From: Salegentibacter mishustinae
GTDB lineage: Bacteria; Bacteroidota; Bacteroidia; Flavobacteriales; Flavobacteriaceae
Assembly: GCF_002900095.1 (NCBI RefSeq)
Contig: NZ_LLKN01000001.1
Coordinates: 186,001 to 250,000, forward strand
Reading direction: 5' to 3'
Length of the DNA: 64,000 nt
Shown here: positions 61,792 through 64,000 of the stretch, one piece after another
Layout of the letters: every line of letters begins with the position of its first letter
Numbering within the stretch: position 1 is the stretch's first letter
Position numbers and translations under genes: made by a program
Notes under the pieces: model-generated
What the model was told of the DNA's origin: nothing
Seen by the model: the letters and a program-made list of their open reading frames with translations, nothing else
The model's database searches: none

Positions 61792-62106
61792 ATGATTGCA
61801 AAACTTAAAGAGCTTTTAGGAATAAAACCTGCTCCAAATTACAATGAACTCCTGCAAGAAGGTGGTATGATCATAGATGTGAGAACTAAAGCAGAGTTTT
61901 CAAATGGTCATATTAAAGGATCAAAGAATATTCCTCTACAAGCGCTACCTTCGAATCTTAATAAACTAAAAAAAGATAAACCAATAATAACCTGTTGCGC
62001 CTCGGGAATGCGAAGCGCTTCAGCAAAAAGTATGTTGAAATCTAACGGATTTTCGAACGTGTACAATGGCGGAAGCTGGGCCAGGCTAAATAGCCGAATT
62101 TCCTAA
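61792..62106 (+). CDS. rhodanese-domain sulfurtransferase 2
   Basis: A 104-aa single-domain rhodanese with active-site loop C-A-S-G-M-R (Cys69, again preceded by Cys), I-I-D-V-R-T-K-A-E-F near the N-terminus and Y-N-G-G-S-W-A near the end. It differs from its neighbour by an amphipathic N-terminal extension (residues 1-15). Pairs of rhodaneses with YgaP-like proteins are common in sulfide-detoxification clusters. It lies five bases before the last gene of the unit. Confidence 0.9.
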   Translation: MIAKLKELLGIKPAPNYNELLQEGGMIIDVRTKAEFSNGHIKGSKNIPLQALPSNLNKLKKDKPIITCCASGMRSASAKSMLKSNGFSNVYNGGSWARLNSRIS

Positions 62107-62111
62107 TAATT

Positions 62112-62333
62112 ATGAAAGAAAGAATTTTTACACGTTGGACCTGGATTCGAGCGGCCTATTTTTTAATAGGTAGCTGGGTAATTGTACAAAGCGCCCTGGA
62201 AGGCGAATGGATTGGCATTGCCCTTGGTGCCTGGCCGGCTGCTATGGGACTATTCGGACTTGCCTGTGCAGGTGGAAATTGTGCAAATGGAGCTTGTGAA
62301 GTAAAATCAGATCCAGCAGATACCCACCAGTAA
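62112..62333 (+). CDS. Cys-rich YgaP-like membrane protein
   Basis: A 73-aa two-helix membrane protein (about 12-30 and 35-52). After the second helix come cysteines in C-A-G-G-N-C-A-N-G-A-C, a candidate metal- or sulfur-binding patch. It resembles the DUF2892/YgaP transmembrane part. Being in the operon after two rhodaneses, it may hold or pass on sulfane sulfur at the membrane (inference). Confidence 0.65.
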   Translation: MKERIFTRWTWIRAAYFLIGSWVIVQSALEGEWIGIALGAWPAAMGLFGLACAGGNCANGACEVKSDPADTHQ

Positions 62334-62631
62334 TCTTAAAAACTGGTTATAAATAAGTCGATTTTAGATATTCTTAAAATACTATATAAGAATAGGTATC
62401 AATATTAAATGCCACAACGCCGCTATACTGCTTTTATTTTGGGCACAGTTTCCCTTATACTATAAAAATAGCATAGGATCTGCCGCAGGTAAGATATACT
62501 AAATTAGGGGTACTCAATTATTTAAAAGATAAGAAAGAACAGCGGAAAGCCAACAAATACAATCTCCAATAAATAATTATGAGCGCAATCATATAAAAGA
62601 TTTCACATGGAGGTTTATCTTTGTATTCTAA
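62334..62631. other. 298-base AT-rich gap
   Basis: No gene or terminator is recognised. Its right end has a -7 box TATCTTTG at 62616-62623, only nine bases before the next start codon, so that gene may have a very short or absent leader. Confidence 0.5.
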
Positions 62632-63006
62632 ATGAAAAACCATCATTCCATAGTAGTATCGCTTTTTGTGTTATTGATCTCCTTCAATAGCATCAAAAGT
62701 GGTATTATGATAAGTTTTTATATGGTAGATACTAAGAACTTTGTAGAATTGTTTTGTGTTAATAAAGAGAAACCAGAATTGGAATGTAATGGTAAATGCG
62801 AGCTTTCAAAACTAGCCGAAAGTGATACCTCCAAAGAAAAACCAAGCTATTTAGACATTCTTCAAAAAGAAATTGCTTTATTCTATTCTGCTTCTTATTC
62901 ACCACAACCTAAAATACTTGCACAAAATTCTCTTGTAGACAATGAGTATTTAAATAATTATCGATTTCTTTTTACATCGGAGTTCATTCTTCCCCCCATC
63001 GTATAA
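62632..63006 (+). CDS. small exported protein with Cys pair
   Basis: A 124-aa protein with a hydrophobic N-terminus (about 8-28, signal or anchor) and the segment E-L-F-C-V-N-K-E-K-P-E-L-E-C-N-G-K-C. It resembles short Bacteroidetes proteins found beside copper or redox-related surface genes, but I know of no named family. Three cysteines close together suggest metal binding or a disulfide. It precedes the Met/His-containing lipoprotein gene by 85 bases. Confidence 0.55.
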   Translation: MKNHHSIVVSLFVLLISFNSIKSGIMISFYMVDTKNFVELFCVNKEKPELECNGKCELSKLAESDTSKEKPSYLDILQKEIALFYSASYSPQPKILAQNSLVDNEYLNNYRFLFTSEFILPPIV

Positions 63007-63091
63007 ATTTCCCTTTAATAAAACTACCTAATAGCTGGAGACTTATTTTTCCAGCAGGGACACTTATATAATTACACCAAATTTTTATACG

Positions 63092-63928
63092 ATGAAACTA
63101 TTAAAATATTTCAGCGTTTTCGCTGTAGCATTACTTTTCTCCTGCTCGTCAGACGACGATACTCCTATTCAGATTAATGAAACTGAAGATCTAATTTTTG
63201 TTCAGGAAATACAAAATGAAACACATACTATTACGCTTTTCACAGAAGACGGAAGCCTTAAGCAAGGTTATAATAAAATATATTTCCAGATAAAAGATGG
63301 AGATGATTTTATTAATAATGCAGACGTTTCATGGATGCCGGTAATGCACATGACAGCAATGTCGCACAGTGGGCCGCATTCAGAAATTAATAAGAAGGCT
63401 AATGCAGAAACCCTTTACGAAGGCTATATCATAATCCAAATGGCTCAGAATGATTCCGAATATTGGGAATTAAGCTTTAATTATAATGTTGAAGGGGCGG
63501 AATATGTTGCAAAGGATATTATTGAGGTAACACCTACCGACAAAAACTGGGTAAGTGTGTTCACCGGAAATGACGATACGCGCTATATCGCGGCCTTAAT
63601 AGAGCCAGATTCCCCCAAAGTAGCCGTGAACGATATCACAGTAGCCATTCACAAAATGGAGAACATGATGAGTTTCCCAATAGTTAACGATTATCAGTTA
63701 AAGATAGATCCGCGAATGCCAAGTATGGGAAACCACAGTTCGCCAAATAATGAAGATCTTCTTCAGTCTGATTCAGATAATCTTTACCACGGAAAACTAA
63801 GTCTTACCATGACGGGTTATTGGAAGATCAACCTGCAATTAATCGATGAATCAGGAGAAGTCTTAAAAGGGGAAGAAGTCACTGAAACAAATGAATCCAG
63901 TAGCATTTACTTTGAAATTGAATTTTAA
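63092..63928 (+). CDS. lipoprotein with two FixH/YtkA-like domains
   Basis: A 278-aa lipoprotein (lipobox F-S-C-S, Cys18, followed by an Asp-rich linker). Two similar beta-sandwich domains are visible: the first with W-M-P-V-M-H-M-T-A-M-S-H-S-G-P-H-S, the second with D-P-R-M-P-S-M-G-N-H-S-S-P-N-N-E-D. The arrangement recalls YtkA/FixH-type domains. Met and His clusters in each repeat suggest copper or heavy-metal binding, which is inferred only from residue content. Confidence 0.65.
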   Translation: MKLLKYFSVFAVALLFSCSSDDDTPIQINETEDLIFVQEIQNETHTITLFTEDGSLKQGYNKIYFQIKDGDDFINNADVSWMPVMHMTAMSHSGPHSEINKKANAETLYEGYIIIQMAQNDSEYWELSFNYNVEGAEYVAKDIIEVTPTDKNWVSVFTGNDDTRYIAALIEPDSPKVAVNDITVAIHKMENMMSFPIVNDYQLKIDPRMPSMGNHSSPNNEDLLQSDSDNLYHGKLSLTMTGYWKINLQLIDESGEVLKGEEVTETNESSSIYFEIEF

Positions 63929-63933
63929 TTTTT

Positions 63934-63966
63934 GCCGGGTGATACTCTCTTATCACCCGGTATTTT
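63934..63966 (+). terminator. terminator after the FixH/YtkA-like lipoprotein
   Basis: CCGGGTGATA (63935-63944) pairs perfectly with TATCACCCGG (63951-63960), followed by T-rich sequence. Confidence 0.88.
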
Positions 63967-63977
63967 AAATAACAGCT

Positions 63978-64000
63978 ATGGAAAAATATATATATTTCGG
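63978..64000 (+). CDS. start of a truncated gene at the window edge
   Basis: ATG at 63978 opens M-E-K-Y-I-Y-F and runs off the window. Seven codons are too few to name a product; the placement after a terminator and the open frame are the only evidence. Confidence 0.35.

Overview
The window reads as a contiguous piece of chromosome from a marine-type Flavobacteriaceae (Gramella/Zunongwangia/Salegentibacter-like; genus not determinable by eye). The support is a low GC content, TAnnTTTG-type -7 promoter boxes, weak Shine-Dalgarno sequences, and lineage-typical families (Lacal_2735, DUF4197, DUF4920, glutamine synthetase III, CsgG with a barrel extension). I see no rRNA, tRNA, CRISPR array, integrase or insertion sequence.

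Layout. 1-7.5 kb: YceI lipoprotein, TIGR01777 epimerase, mnmD, DUF4920 and Gmad2 lipoproteins, ilvE, a MazG-like pyrophosphohydrolase, a SRPBCC/GyrI-like protein and crcB. 7.6-10.5 kb: a glnK-amtB-porin nitrogen unit. 10.5-25.4 kb: mostly housekeeping or metabolic genes (DUF1684 pair, Lrp, MarC, fused isobutyryl-CoA mutase IcmF, purU, a BtuF-like binding protein, pyrF, prfA) plus a minimal ABC pair. 25.5-26.7 kb: purM.

26.8-39.0 kb is the most unusual part: a large curli (type VIII secretion) locus, entirely on the minus strand. It has five CsgA-like major curlins (300, 367, 422, 311 and 368 aa), two CsgB-like minor subunits sharing a conserved C-terminus, and CsgF. CsgG carries a C-terminal outer-membrane barrel, and CsgE carries an N-terminal domain homologous to a separate small CsgH-like protein in the same locus. 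A beta-propeller lipoprotein closes the csgG operon. Curlin genes have duplicated upstream regions, 5'-UTR hairpins, and stem-loops between major and minor curlin genes that could set subunit ratios. No csgD-like regulator lies in the window.

39.9-46.1 kb: glutamine synthetase III, a Na+/Ca2+ antiporter, a BlaI/M56 sensor pair with a perfect palindromic operator, and a small conserved protein. 46.3-53.3 kb: a Kelch protein, then a type I secretion-like operon (ABC, HlyD, TolC) whose ABC protein has lost every canonical ATPase residue, followed by two small envelope genes.

53.7-62.3 kb is a second coherent system. A cysteine-free relative of sulfide:quinone oxidoreductase is followed by TolC, adaptor and RND pump genes, a PII-like small protein, two YgaP-like membrane proteins and two rhodaneses. 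Two near-identical Crp/Fnr-like sites, each exactly 37 nt ahead of a -7 box, precede its two transcription units, which suggests one sulfur- or redox-stress regulon. The window ends with a small cysteine-containing protein, a Met/His-containing two-domain lipoprotein, a terminator, and the first codons of another gene.
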